Assembly: GCA_029210745.1 (NCBI GenBank) | Contig: JARGFI010000001.1 | Span: 81,374-145,373 of the forward strand | Direction: 5' to 3' | DNA from: Desulfuromonadales bacterium | GTDB taxonomy: Bacteria > Desulfobacterota > Desulfuromonadia > Desulfuromonadales > JAHYIW01 | Length of the DNA: 64,000 bases | In this document: piece after piece, positions 32,989-42,806 of the stretch | How the letters are laid out: every line of letters begins with the position of its first letter | How positions within the stretch are numbered: position 1 is the first letter of the stretch | The notes under the pieces: generated by a model | What the model saw: only the letters and a program-made list of their open reading frames with translations | What the model was told of the DNA's origin: nothing | The model's database searches: none | Program-made: the position numbers and the translations under genes

Positions 32989-33633
32989 ATGCATAGATTG
33001 CAGAGAGGGGCGGCTCCGCACTGCCTGGGAAGGTACGACTATCGCCACGACAGTTGGAACGGGGTAACGCCTAGACCTGATGAAAAAGCGGAAATCTGGG
33101 TCGCTCTTGACGCTATGCAAGGAGAACGCTGCGCTTATTGTGAAGCGGACATCGCAGTCCCTGCTGATCGCCATATCGAACATTTTCACCAACGGTCGCG
33201 CTACCCGCAAGGAACTTTTCAGTGGCAAAACCTGTTCGGTTCCTGCAACCGGGGGAATAATTGCGGCAAACACAAGGATAGTTGTGGCGCTTATGACCAT
33301 CTGGACTTGATCAAGCCGGATGAGGAAGACCCCGATGTTTTCTTCGTTTTCGTCTCAGACGGAACCATCAAGGTTCGTTCAGGCTTGGATGCGCGCAATA
33401 CCCGCCGTGCCTCGGAAACGCTGAGAATATTCAACCTTGACGCGGAAAACGGGCCATTGCGGCATATGCGAAAAAGGGCCGTGGCAGGTTATCTGCAAAC
33501 GGCTGAGGAGATTCGAGAGCTGGCTCAGGTGCTCCCGCCCGAGGATTGGATGCCGTTTTTGCATGCTGAACTTGCTGCCACCGATCACCTGCCGTTTGTC
33601 ACGACCATCCGGCATGCTCTACTCGCTTGCTAA
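32989..33633 (+). CDS. ptuB: HNH endonuclease, PtuB-like (Septu system)
   Basis: RCAYCEADI...HIEHFHQRSRYP...WQNLFGSCNRGNNCGKHK HNH-type motif; 6 nt after ptuA-like gene. Confidence 0.8.
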   Translation: MHRLQRGAAPHCLGRYDYRHDSWNGVTPRPDEKAEIWVALDAMQGERCAYCEADIAVPADRHIEHFHQRSRYPQGTFQWQNLFGSCNRGNNCGKHKDSCGAYDHLDLIKPDEEDPDVFFVFVSDGTIKVRSGLDARNTRRASETLRIFNLDAENGPLRHMRKRAVAGYLQTAEEIRELAQVLPPEDWMPFLHAELAATDHLPFVTTIRHALLAC

Positions 33634-33924
33634 GGATTGAACCTGCCTGACCATCAAATCCCCGAAAAACAGTTTTTATACCTAACTTACTGATTTTAAT
33701 ATTGTAAATGTAATTTGTCCATCAACCCGAAATCAATATTGACTGCATGTGATTAAAGGTATATTTTCGCAGTTTCATCTTCGAATATGACGCTTCCGAA
33801 AGAGTGCCGTCAATTTTGAAAATACGGCATTAACGATCTTGTCTGAACAAGGAAACGCGTCCGCCACCTTCTCTTTGCAGGTCGCCGCGCGACCTTCTGT
33901 TTCCATCAATGACGCGGATTTTTC

Positions 33925-34830
33925 ATGGCAAACAATGCAACTCGATTTTTTCTTGAATATTACGCTTACCTTGTCGCCAACGCACTGATCAATCTTCTGC
34001 CACGCAAGGCAGCTTTTGCGCTGGGCCGATTGCTGGGACTGCTCAGTCTGAAATTGATGAAAAAGCGGGTTAATCTGGCCGAGGATAACTTGCGTCGCGC
34101 ATTCCCTGAAAAATCCTCACCAGAAATCGGGACACTGCTGCGCGAGCATTTTATGCATCTCGGTGTGAGCGCCATCGAAATGTTGCGCCTGACCCGACTG
34201 CAACCGGGCATGCCGGTCGAAGCAGAGGTCCAGGTGATCGGCGAAGAGCATCTCAAGGAAGCATTTGCTCTGAACAAGGGGGTCATTTTTCTTTCCGCGC
34301 ACCTTGGTTTCTGGGAAATTGCCTCGGTGCACATCCCCAATCTCGGTTACCCGCTCGACTTTGTGGCGCGCAAACTGAAAAATCCGCGACTTGACGTGCT
34401 GCTTCAGGAAACCCGTTCAAAGCACGGCTGCCGCTTCATCGACCGACGTCGCGGCGCGCGCAAAATTGTCAAAGCGCTGGCGCAAAACCGCATGGTCGGC
34501 ATTCTCCTTGATCAACATGCCACCCCGTCGGAGGCGACCAGGGTCAACTTCTTTAATCGACCTTGCTGGGCAACGCCCATCGTGACACAAATTGCGATGA
34601 AGCGCGGAATACCGGTGGTCCCCACCTTTGTGACCCGCACCCGCAGTGACGATTACATCCTTGAAATTCAGGCTCCGTTGATCCTCGCAGGGAACAGTGA
34701 CGATCCCGAACAGCTCCGCATCAATACCCAGTTGTTGACGGATATTATTGAATCCGCTATTCGCAAAAATATTCCCCAGTGGTTCTGGGTTCACCAGCGT
34801 TGGCGGTCAATGAGACCTGACCCGGAATGA
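33925..34830 (+). CDS. Lysophospholipid/lipid A acyltransferase (LpxL/HtrB family)
   Basis: VIFLSAHLGFWEIAS; LLDQHATPSEATRVNFF; FWVHQRWR. Confidence 0.92.
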   Translation: MANNATRFFLEYYAYLVANALINLLPRKAAFALGRLLGLLSLKLMKKRVNLAEDNLRRAFPEKSSPEIGTLLREHFMHLGVSAIEMLRLTRLQPGMPVEAEVQVIGEEHLKEAFALNKGVIFLSAHLGFWEIASVHIPNLGYPLDFVARKLKNPRLDVLLQETRSKHGCRFIDRRRGARKIVKALAQNRMVGILLDQHATPSEATRVNFFNRPCWATPIVTQIAMKRGIPVVPTFVTRTRSDDYILEIQAPLILAGNSDDPEQLRINTQLLTDIIESAIRKNIPQWFWVHQRWRSMRPDPE

Positions 34831-35300
34831 ACGTTGCCTGCCCCTTTCATATTGTCTTGATCGAGCCTGAAATCCCCCCCAATACCGGCTCCATTGCGCG
34901 TCTGTGCGCGGCGACCGGAACGCACCTTCATCTGGTCGGAAAACTGGGATTTTCGATCGACGACAAACACCTGAAACGCGCCGGGCTGGATTACTGGCAC
35001 GCGGTCACGGTGCAGCGGTGGGATGATTTTGCAACGTTGCGGGCGGCATTTCCTGAGGGGCACTTCTGGTATGCGTCAAAGAAAGCCGAGCGCATCTATA
35101 CCGAAGTCACTTATCAGCGGGGGGATTTTCTGGTTTTTGGCAAGGAATCGTACGGACTGCCCGATGAACTGTTGGCGGAAAATGCAAAATCTTCAATCCG
35201 CATACCGATCATGCATCCGGCGGTACGCAGTCTCAATCTGGCAACAGCAAGCGGTATTGTGCTCTACGAAGCGTTACGCCAGACCGACGCGCTGGTCTGA
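34827..35300 (+). CDS. trmL: tRNA (cytidine(34)-2'-O)-methyltransferase
   Basis: IVLIEPEIPPNTGSIARLCAATGTHLHLV; FGKESYGLPDELL; IPIMHPAVRSLNLATASGIVLYEALRQ. Confidence 0.92.
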   Translation: MNVACPFHIVLIEPEIPPNTGSIARLCAATGTHLHLVGKLGFSIDDKHLKRAGLDYWHAVTVQRWDDFATLRAAFPEGHFWYASKKAERIYTEVTYQRGDFLVFGKESYGLPDELLAENAKSSIRIPIMHPAVRSLNLATASGIVLYEALRQTDALV

Positions 35301-35308
35301 GGATAGCG

Positions 35309-35704
35309 CTAACAGCCACACCCGCAGTTGTGACAGACAATCTTGTTGCTTCCCTCCGGTTCAATCATTTCAGGTGCAAACGCAACCCGGGTCACCCCCC
35401 GCCGAATATCTTCAAACAGGTCGCGGTTATCACTCGAGCCAAGGATATGCCCCAGGCAGAGATTTGCAATATTGTCCTGTGGCGAGCGTAGCCGGACCGC
35501 ATTGAGTAAATCACCATAACCTCTGACACGTGCACATTGCTCCGGCTGGCAGACAAACTGGACACGCACCGCCAGCGTTTCCAGCTGCGTGCTCAGCTTT
35601 TCAATAAATCGTGCCAGCGCCTCTTCATCGACCGGATAGCTCCAGTCAGGGTTCTCAAATTCACGGCGATAAAGCACAACGGTAATTTCTTTGCCGGGAC
35701 TCAT
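35309..35704 (-). CDS. Hypothetical protein with C-terminal CHNCGCGC motif
   Basis: Clean 131-aa ORF overlapping the next gene by 4 nt. Confidence 0.6.
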   Translation of the reverse strand: MSPGKEITVVLYRREFENPDWSYPVDEEALARFIEKLSTQLETLAVRVQFVCQPEQCARVRGYGDLLNAVRLRSPQDNIANLCLGHILGSSDNRDLFEDIRRGVTRVAFAPEMIEPEGSNKIVCHNCGCGC

Positions 35705-36132
35705 TCGCTTACGCCACCACTTTCCAGCTGAATCGATTGAACGCCCGGCAGATCATTCTGGGGGCGTGTGAGCAGTTTTCGCGTCATAATCACTCGCTGT
35801 TGCCCGGCAACCCCCGGTCGCCGGTAAAATAATTCGATGGTACTCCCTGTCGGCCCATGCAGATGGTGACGAATTACATCCTCAAAGGCCATTCCCTTTA
35901 GCGCAGAAACCCCGATCCGGTCGATCAGATCACCGGGCAGCAGTCCGGCGTTCGCGGCAGGTGTGCCGTCTACAACCCTGATGATAACCAGTTCGCCGCC
36001 GCTGGTCGGTGTGACCTGCACCCCGACCCCGGCAAGCTGCTTGTCAGCCGCATTTACACCGACAACATTAAGCAATAAAATGCTTAAAAAACAAAAACAT
36101 ACGTATATGTTTCTCATAAATTTTCGAGCCAA
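35701..36132 (-). CDS. PDZ domain-containing secreted protein
   Basis: Signal-peptide-like N-terminus; GTPAANAGLLPGDLIDRIGVSALKGMAFEDVI. Confidence 0.75.
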   Translation of the reverse strand: MARKFMRNIYVCFCFLSILLLNVVGVNAADKQLAGVGVQVTPTSGGELVIIRVVDGTPAANAGLLPGDLIDRIGVSALKGMAFEDVIRHHLHGPTGSTIELFYRRPGVAGQQRVIMTRKLLTRPQNDLPGVQSIQLESGGVSE

Positions 36133-36728
36133 TCAACCGGCCCGCTGCCGACCCGCAATACTTCAGGACAATCATCAAGCAAGCTGATGATCGTCGATGG
36201 CTCCCCATGCGTAATGCCGCCATCAACAACCAGCTCAAGCATGGCACCGAGCTCGTCAAAAATATCCTCGGGGTCAACGATAGGGTTACTCCCAGCAAGA
36301 TTGACACTGGTTGTCACCAGAGGATGCCCCAACTCGCGAACAATGTTCAAGGCGATCGGGCTGGCTGGAATCCGGATTCCGACAGTTTTCTGCTTTGTCG
36401 TTAACAGCTCGGGCACGGTGCGGGTAGCGCGCAAGACAAAGGTATAGGGGCCAGGCAGATGCCGTTTCATAATTTTGAAAGCAAAGTTACTGACCTGCGC
36501 ATAATTGGTCACATCGGCAATATCGGCGCAGACAAACGAAAATGGTTTGCGAGCGTCCCGCTGTTTGATCTGATAGATCTTTTTGATCGCCTTTTGATTG
36601 AAGATATCGCACCCGAGACCATAGATCGTATCGGTCGGATAAGCAATGACCCCCCCCTTTTGCACCACCTCGACAATCTGTTTGATCACACGTGGTTGCG
36701 GGTTTTCCGGGTTCAGACGCACTAACAT
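36114..36728 (-). CDS. L-threonylcarbamoyladenylate synthase family (Sua5/YciO/YrdC)
   Basis: GGVIAYPTDTIYGLGCDIFNQKAIKKIYQIKQRDARKPFS. Confidence 0.93.
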   Translation of the reverse strand: MLVRLNPENPQPRVIKQIVEVVQKGGVIAYPTDTIYGLGCDIFNQKAIKKIYQIKQRDARKPFSFVCADIADVTNYAQVSNFAFKIMKRHLPGPYTFVLRATRTVPELLTTKQKTVGIRIPASPIALNIVRELGHPLVTTSVNLAGSNPIVDPEDIFDELGAMLELVVDGGITHGEPSTIISLLDDCPEVLRVGSGPVDWLENL

Positions 36729-36739
36729 AACAACTCCGG

Positions 36740-37024
36740 TTAAAGTAAATATTTAAGGGTGGCAATCTGTTTCAGTGCTGCATAGATTGAATGAATTTGT
36801 TCGACACTGGCGACCCGCACCAGCACCGTTATACACTGATAGCTGCCCTGCGCACTGGAACGAGACGTCATGGCATCAGGGGCGAGCGGAACAACGCTAT
36901 TGATCGCCGCATGAACAGCGTCAGCAAAGACCGGATCGGACGTCGGCCCGAAAGCCTTAAAACCGTAATCACACGGGAAGTCGAGTAATTCATTTAAATC
37001 AGTGCAGACGGGCTTACTCACCAT
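36740..37024 (-). CDS. DUF493 family protein
   Basis: [14 protein letters not shown]...[23 protein letters not shown]; start set at MVSKPVCTD. Confidence 0.75.
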   Translation of the reverse strand: MVSKPVCTDLNELLDFPCDYGFKAFGPTSDPVFADAVHAAINSVVPLAPDAMTSRSSAQGSYQCITVLVRVASVEQIHSIYAALKQIATLKYLL

Positions 37025-37466
37025 GAACTCCCGTATGCCCGAAACCACCACCATTGCGACTGGTTTCATCGAGTTCATCTGCCCACACCGCTTCAACCTG
37101 TACGATCGGGGCGATCACCAGCTGCGCAATACGATCACCGGTAACGATCGTCACCGTTTCCTGCCCGAGATTGATCAGAATCACTCCCAACTCACCGCGG
37201 TAATCGGCATCAATCGTTCCCGGAGCATTCGGCACCGACACCCCCTGTTGCAAGGCCAGACCGGAACGCGGTCGCACCTGCCCCTCAAAACCGGGCGGAA
37301 TGGCCACGGCCAGTCCCGTCGGAACCAGGGCACGTTCACCCGGCTGCAAGATCAGGGGTCCATCGGTCACCGCACACAGGTCCATGCCCGCCGCGTCATT
37401 CGTCATGTAGCGTGGCAAAAGAGCCTCCGCACGCAGTCTTTTGATTTTCAGCAGTGGTTTCTTCAT
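37014..37466 (-). CDS. dut: dUTP diphosphatase
   Basis: [46 protein letters not shown]. Confidence 0.95.
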   Translation of the reverse strand: MKKPLLKIKRLRAEALLPRYMTNDAAGMDLCAVTDGPLILQPGERALVPTGLAVAIPPGFEGQVRPRSGLALQQGVSVPNAPGTIDADYRGELGVILINLGQETVTIVTGDRIAQLVIAPIVQVEAVWADELDETSRNGGGFGHTGVHGE

Positions 37467-37536
37467 CTTGACAGCTCAGTTCTGAAAAGTGATCTTAACG
37501 TTTTCCTGCGGGTGCGTCAAACATAAGCCGTTGACG

Positions 37537-37569
37537 AAAAAAAAGGGTGACGGAAATTCCCGTCACCCC
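37537..37569 (-). terminator. Intrinsic terminator downstream of pnp
   Basis: Minus strand GGGTGACGGGAATTTCCGTCACCC followed by T8. Confidence 0.85.
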
Positions 37570-37593
37570 TGATTATCTCTGGCTCTGTCAGGA

Positions 37594-39693
37594 TCACCCT
37601 GCTTCAGGTAGCGTCTGTCCCATTGCTTCTTTACGAGACAACTTGATCTTGCCGCTACGGTCAACACCGATGCACTTGACGAGGATGACATCCCCTTCCT
37701 TGACAACATCGGAAACATTGCGAACCCGTTCCTTGTCAAGTTCGGAGATATGTACCAGACCATCGGTGCCGGGGATAATTTCGACAAATGCGCCGAATTC
37801 CATGATCTTCTTGACCACCCCCTGATAGAGCTTGCCAACTTCCGGCTCCTCAACCAGGTCACGGATCATCTTGATCGCATTCTTGCAGGCTTCGCCATCG
37901 GCGGACGCGATATTGACGCGACCATCGTCTTCGATGTCGATCGAACAACCGGTCGCCTCGATAATGCCACGGATATTTTTGCCACCAGTACCGATGACCA
38001 TCCGCACCTGATCAGGCTTGACGCGAATGGTTGTGATGCGCGGCGCATAGGCAGACAGATCGACACGCGGAGCAGCAATCGCTTTTGCCATTTCACCCAG
38101 AATGTGTATCCGTCCTTCGCGGGCCTGAGTCAACGCCTGTTTCATAATGGCCCGGTCAACCCCGGTGATCTTGATATCCATCTGCAATGCCGCGATGCCG
38201 AGAGCGGTACCGGTAACCTTGAAGTCCATGTCGCCGAGATGATCTTCGTCACCAAGGATGTCGGAGAGAACGGCAACGTCGTCCCCTTCCTTGATCAAGC
38301 CCATGGCGATTCCGGCAACCGCTTCCTTGACCGGCACACCGCCATCCATCAGCGCTAGAGACGAACCGCAAACACTGGCCATTGAGGAAGAACCATTCGA
38401 TTCGAGGGTATCGGAAACGATCCGCAGCGTGTACGGAAAGTCATCATAGCTCGGCAGGATCGAGGCTACGGAACGCTCGGCGAGCATCCCGTGACCAATT
38501 TCACGTCGTCCCGGAAAGAGGCGCATGCTGGTTTCACCAACGCAGAACGGAGGAAAGTTGTAGTGCAGGAGGAATTTTTTGAATTCCATCCCCTGAATGT
38601 TGTCCATGCGTTGCTCGTCACTGGAGGTGCCGAGGGTGGCAGCGACCAGCGCCTGCGTTTCTCCACGCGTGAAGAGTGCACTACCGTGGGCGCGGGGTAG
38701 AACGCCAACTTCACAGCTGATCGGACGAATCGCTTTCACATCTCGACCATCAATCCGCACATTGTCTTTAAGGATCATCTGACGCACAACGCGCTTGGCC
38801 ACCGCGCTGAGAATCGAGGAGATTTCTCCACCGCGACCCTCGAACTCTTCCGCCAGGGCTTCCTTGACTTCGGCCTTGATCGCATCGACGGCAGCGTAGC
38901 GTTCCTGCTTGGTCTGAATCTTGTTGGCAGCTGCCAGTTTCGCTTCGGACAGGGCGGTGACTTTCGCTTCCAGTGCAGTGTCGACTGGCGGCAAGGCAAA
39001 CTCACGTTTCTGGGTGCCGACCAGTTTCTGCAATTCAGTCTGAATGTCAATCAACGGTTGCAGCGACTCGTGCCCGAAGAAGATTGCTTCGAGCATATCA
39101 TCTTCGGAAAGAAGATGAGCTTCGCCTTCCACCATCATTACCGCGTCTTTGGAGCCGGAGACGATGATTTCAATGTCACTTTGCGCAATCTGCTCACGCG
39201 TCGGATTGGCAATCAATTGACCTGCAACCCGGCCGACGCGCACTGCGGCAATCGGGCCAGTGAACGGGATATCGGAAATCACGACCGAGGCCGACGCGGC
39301 AACCATCGACAGGGTATCAGGGTCATTGACCAGGTCAGCTGAAATAACTGTTGGCATGATCTGGGTTTCAAACATGTAGCCCTTGGGAAAGAGCGGACGC
39401 ATCGGCCGGTCGATCAGACGACAGATCAACGTTTCGCGCTCAGTCGTGCCGCGCTCGCGGCGAAAGAAAGAACCCGGAATCTTGCCAGCGGCGTAAAATT
39501 TTTCCTGATAGTTGACAGTGAGCGGGAAGAAGTCCTGCCCGTCGCGCATCTTGTGTGCGGAAACAACGGTGCACAGCACCTTAGTGTCACCGTAAGTCAG
39601 GACGACTGCGCCGTCCGCCTGGCGGGCCATCTTGCCCGCTTCAATCGTCAACGGTTGCCCGTTGAATTCAACTTCAACCTTGTGATAAGCCAT
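37594..39693 (-). CDS. pnp: Polyribonucleotide nucleotidyltransferase
   Basis: [37 protein letters not shown] domain; S1 domain. Confidence 0.97.
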   Translation of the reverse strand: MAYHKVEVEFNGQPLTIEAGKMARQADGAVVLTYGDTKVLCTVVSAHKMRDGQDFFPLTVNYQEKFYAAGKIPGSFFRRERGTTERETLICRLIDRPMRPLFPKGYMFETQIMPTVISADLVNDPDTLSMVAASASVVISDIPFTGPIAAVRVGRVAGQLIANPTREQIAQSDIEIIVSGSKDAVMMVEGEAHLLSEDDMLEAIFFGHESLQPLIDIQTELQKLVGTQKREFALPPVDTALEAKVTALSEAKLAAANKIQTKQERYAAVDAIKAEVKEALAEEFEGRGGEISSILSAVAKRVVRQMILKDNVRIDGRDVKAIRPISCEVGVLPRAHGSALFTRGETQALVAATLGTSSDEQRMDNIQGMEFKKFLLHYNFPPFCVGETSMRLFPGRREIGHGMLAERSVASILPSYDDFPYTLRIVSDTLESNGSSSMASVCGSSLALMDGGVPVKEAVAGIAMGLIKEGDDVAVLSDILGDEDHLGDMDFKVTGTALGIAALQMDIKITGVDRAIMKQALTQAREGRIHILGEMAKAIAAPRVDLSAYAPRITTIRVKPDQVRMVIGTGGKNIRGIIEATGCSIDIEDDGRVNIASADGEACKNAIKMIRDLVEEPEVGKLYQGVVKKIMEFGAFVEIIPGTDGLVHISELDKERVRNVSDVVKEGDVILVKCIGVDRSGKIKLSRKEAMGQTLPEAG

Positions 39694-39916
39694 TTTTTTC
39701 TCCTTGTCCCAGGCGATTATTATCGCTACGGGGTTTCCTGTTACAACTGGATAAATGAAGCAGAGGGGATGCCGCTACAAACGGCGAAGGAGGGTGGCCT
39801 GAGACAGACGCTGAAAACGTTCGGGGACGATTCAGAAACTCTCTCCGGACATCCTCCTTATGCTGAAAAAACCGAAGGCAGCAAACTTCTGTCAGGAAGT
39901 AACTGCTGCCCAGGTT

Positions 39917-40183
39917 TTATCGACGAATACCCAGTCTGGTGATTACTTCGCGGTAACGATCGACGTTCTTCTTTTTCAGGTAATCGAGCAGTCGACGGCG
40001 CTGACCAACGATTTTCAGCAGACCACGACGGGAATGATGATCCTTCTTGTGCGTACGAAAATGTTCGGTCAGATAAGTAATCCGCTCGGACAGAATTGCG
40101 ATTTGCACTTCAGGAGAACCAGTGTCGCTCTCGTGGGTCTTGAATTCACTAATGAGTTCTTGCTTGCGTTCAGTGGCTAACAC
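39917..40183 (-). CDS. rpsO: 30S ribosomal protein S15 (GTG start)
   Basis: [46 protein letters not shown] before GTG. Confidence 0.95.
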   Translation of the reverse strand: MLATERKQELISEFKTHESDTGSPEVQIAILSERITYLTEHFRTHKKDHHSRRGLLKIVGQRRRLLDYLKKKNVDRYREVITRLGIRR

Positions 40184-40275
40184 GTTGCCACCTCCTTTCA
40201 TGGTGTTTATTTGCCGCCGCAACACAGCGGTCGGCAGGGTTCGTTATCTATCACAATTAAGCGTCGCTGTAAAGA

Positions 40276-41220
40276 TCAAAATGTGCCTGTAGCGCGGGGA
40301 AAAACCTTTATAAGTTCGAAATCTCCACGCGTTTCACGGGTACGCTCCGGAGCAAAATGAGCCACTGCAATCAATTCATCGTGGCAGGCCAGTGCCAGGC
40401 GTGTTCCGGGGGTGCATTCCGGCATACTGACAAGATCGTCACGGGTCGGAGGGATCCCCTCGTTGATCTTCTGCAGACCGTTAGCGTTGACCTGACCGAC
40501 AACCCATCCACGCAACGCCTCAAGTGGCGCAATCAGGGGGGAGACGCCGCCAGACTCCAGTTGCTCGCGCAACGCATCAAGTCCGACCGCTTCAGCACTC
40601 GTGAACGGGCCGGAACTCAGGCGCCGCAGTTCCGTTAAATGCGCCCCGACGCCGAGTTTTTCGCCAAGATCGGCACACAGTGTGCGGATGTACGTCCCTT
40701 TGGAACAGTCAACGTCAATCACCGCTCGCGGCAGATCACACGAGATCACATCCAGGCGGGTAATCGTTACCGTTCGTGGCGGGCGCTCAACTTCAATCCC
40801 TTTGCGCGCCAGTTTATGCAGAGCCATCCCGTTTTGTTTGATTGCCGAGTACATCGGTGGAATCTGCTGAATCGTGCCAACAAAACTTTCCGCAGAGCGC
40901 CGAACACGGCATTCATCAAGGCCATCAAGGGGGAAGGATTCCAGTATTTTCCCCTCGCGATCAAGCGTGTCTGTTGTGGTGCCAAACTGTAACTCGGCAC
41001 GATAACTTTTATGGTCGCTGACCATGAATTCGAGGAGCCGGGTCATCTTCCCCACCGCCACCACCAGGACACCGGTAGCGAGTGGATCAAGTGTTCCGGC
41101 GTGACCGATGCGCCGCGTATTCAGTACACGACGAAGCCGGCTGACAACACTGTGCGAGGTCATTCCGGCCGGCTTGTCAATGATCAGCAGCCCTTCAGGG
41201 GGAGCATTAAAGGAGTTCAT
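40276..41220 (-). CDS. truB: tRNA pseudouridine(55) synthase
   Basis: GLLIIDKPAGMTSHSVV; RIGHAGTLDPLATGVL. Confidence 0.95.
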   Translation of the reverse strand: MNSFNAPPEGLLIIDKPAGMTSHSVVSRLRRVLNTRRIGHAGTLDPLATGVLVVAVGKMTRLLEFMVSDHKSYRAELQFGTTTDTLDREGKILESFPLDGLDECRVRRSAESFVGTIQQIPPMYSAIKQNGMALHKLARKGIEVERPPRTVTITRLDVISCDLPRAVIDVDCSKGTYIRTLCADLGEKLGVGAHLTELRRLSSGPFTSAEAVGLDALREQLESGGVSPLIAPLEALRGWVVGQVNANGLQKINEGIPPTRDDLVSMPECTPGTRLALACHDELIAVAHFAPERTRETRGDFELIKVFPRATGTF

Positions 41221-42169
41221 CAAGACGTGCAAAAACCTTGGTCTGGACTGCATTGAGGGAACCGGTGACGGTGGCGCCGGCAGCATTGTGATGGCCACCA
41301 CCGCCAAGTTCACGGGCCAGTGCGCCAACATCGATCCGCCCTTTGGAACGGAACCCGGCCTTGAATTGATCGTTATCCAGTTGCCGAAAATAAATGGCCA
41401 CTTCGACCCCTTCAACGGCGCGGGGATAGTTGACGAAGCCGTCGGTGTGTTCAGGACCGGAACCTGTCAACTGCATCATTTCAAGTGTCGTGGCGACTGA
41501 AGCGTAACGGCCGCAGGGCGATACGCACAGCGTCGATAACGCTTGTGCCAGCAACTGGAGGCGTTCTTTCGGCTGGGTTTCGTAAAGGGCACTGGCAACG
41601 TCCCAGGTATCAATCCCTTTGGCCACAAGTTCACCGGCGATGGAAAAAGCTTCGGCATTGGCATTGGAATAGCGAAACGAGCCGGTATCAGAGAGGATCG
41701 CCACGTAAAGACAGGTGGCGACGTCAAGCGAAACCGGCATTTTCCCGGCAACAATAAGTCGGTAGATGATAACTGCGGTTGCCGCCGCGGCAGTATCCAG
41801 ACAATAAACATCACCAAAATCTTCAGAACAGGGATGGTGGTCGATGTTGATCAGTACCGTACAGCAGTCACGCAGATGACTTCCGGCGCGGCGTAATTCC
41901 CCGGCATCAAGGATAAATCCAACATCGAACGGTTCCACTCCGTCAATCTCGTCACACAGCTGCGAACTCCCCGGCAAGAAAGAAAAAGCTTTGGGGAGAC
42001 CGTCACGATTATAAGCGACAACATCTTTGCCTGCTTCGCGCAACAGGTTCGTCAGTGCCAATGTTGATCCGATTGCATCACCGTCCGGGCCTTCGTGAGA
42101 AGCAATCAGGAACCGATGGTTGTTCTCAATCAGCTGCAGAATCGTTGGTATCGTTTTCGTCGTTGTCAC
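41207..42169 (-). CDS. DHH-family phosphoesterase / NrnA-like oligoribonuclease
   Basis: HEGPDGDAIGST; NIDHHPCSEDFGD; GGGGHHNAAG; GTG start inferred. Confidence 0.88.
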   Translation of the reverse strand: MTTTKTIPTILQLIENNHRFLIASHEGPDGDAIGSTLALTNLLREAGKDVVAYNRDGLPKAFSFLPGSSQLCDEIDGVEPFDVGFILDAGELRRAGSHLRDCCTVLINIDHHPCSEDFGDVYCLDTAAAATAVIIYRLIVAGKMPVSLDVATCLYVAILSDTGSFRYSNANAEAFSIAGELVAKGIDTWDVASALYETQPKERLQLLAQALSTLCVSPCGRYASVATTLEMMQLTGSGPEHTDGFVNYPRAVEGVEVAIYFRQLDNDQFKAGFRSKGRIDVGALARELGGGGHHNAAGATVTGSLNAVQTKVFARLDELL

Positions 42170-42506
42170 GGTGAATTTCCTTGAGGATATTTTCGATACG
42201 ATTGCCGTATTCGAGGGATTGGTCATATTCAAAGTGCAGTTCAGGAGCAAACTTCATCCGGAGCTCCCGTCCAAGGTGGCGACGAAGAAAAGGAACCGAA
42301 TGTTTCAGGCCTTCAAGTGAAGCAATTTTATTTTCCTCGGCACCGATCACGGTGACAAAGATCTTGGCGTGACGCAGATCGTCGGTAACATCGACACCAG
42401 TAATCGTCACAAACCCGATACGCGGATCTTTCAGCCCTTTCAAAATCAGTGCGGAAATTTCCCGTTGAATCATATCGGCAATTTTTTGTGAACGGGGGGT
42501 CCCCAT
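42126..42506 (-). CDS. rbfA: 30S ribosome-binding factor A
   Basis: RSQKIADMIQREISALILKGLKDPRIGFVTITGVDVTDDLRHAKIFV. Confidence 0.95.
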   Translation of the reverse strand: MGTPRSQKIADMIQREISALILKGLKDPRIGFVTITGVDVTDDLRHAKIFVTVIGAEENKIASLEGLKHSVPFLRRHLGRELRMKFAPELHFEYDQSLEYGNRIENILKEIHRDNDENDTNDSAAD

Positions 42507-42510
42507 AATG

Positions 42511-42804
42511 TCATCCTTTGTAGTGAATAAACTCGTTCTCCGTGGCGCAGATATCAAGTTCTCCCGAGCGCAGGATCTCAGCTTCAATCTTTTGAAACAG
42601 CGCGGTAATCGCGGGCTCACCATGTTCAACCACAGCAAAGCCGAGCATGGTGCGTTGCCAGAGGTCATGATACTCAACTTCGGCGCAAGAGACAGGAAAA
42701 CGCTCACGACAACGGCCAAGCAACCGTTTGACAACTGAGCGTTTTTCCTTGAGGTTTTCGGGCCCATGCAGATGCAGCTCCAGGCGCAAAACCCCGACAA
42801 CCAT
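42511..42804 (-). CDS. DUF503 (YlxP-like) family protein
   Basis: LRLELHLHGPENLKEKRSVVKRLLGRCRERFPVSCAEV. Confidence 0.88.
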   Translation of the reverse strand: MVVGVLRLELHLHGPENLKEKRSVVKRLLGRCRERFPVSCAEVEYHDLWQRTMLGFAVVEHGEPAITALFQKIEAEILRSGELDICATENEFIHYKG

Positions 42805-42806
42805 CT

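Noticed and set aside
31531-33633. Retron (Ec78-type) assignment for the PtuA/PtuB-like pair
   Set aside because: No reverse transcriptase ORF or msr/msd-like structure found nearby; stand-alone Septu preferred.
26181-33925. att-site duplication of the tRNA-Leu 3' end at the far edge of the island
   Set aside because: I looked for the GTTCGAGTCTCGCCTTCGGCACCA tail near the right border and saw no copy; no integrase gene is visible.
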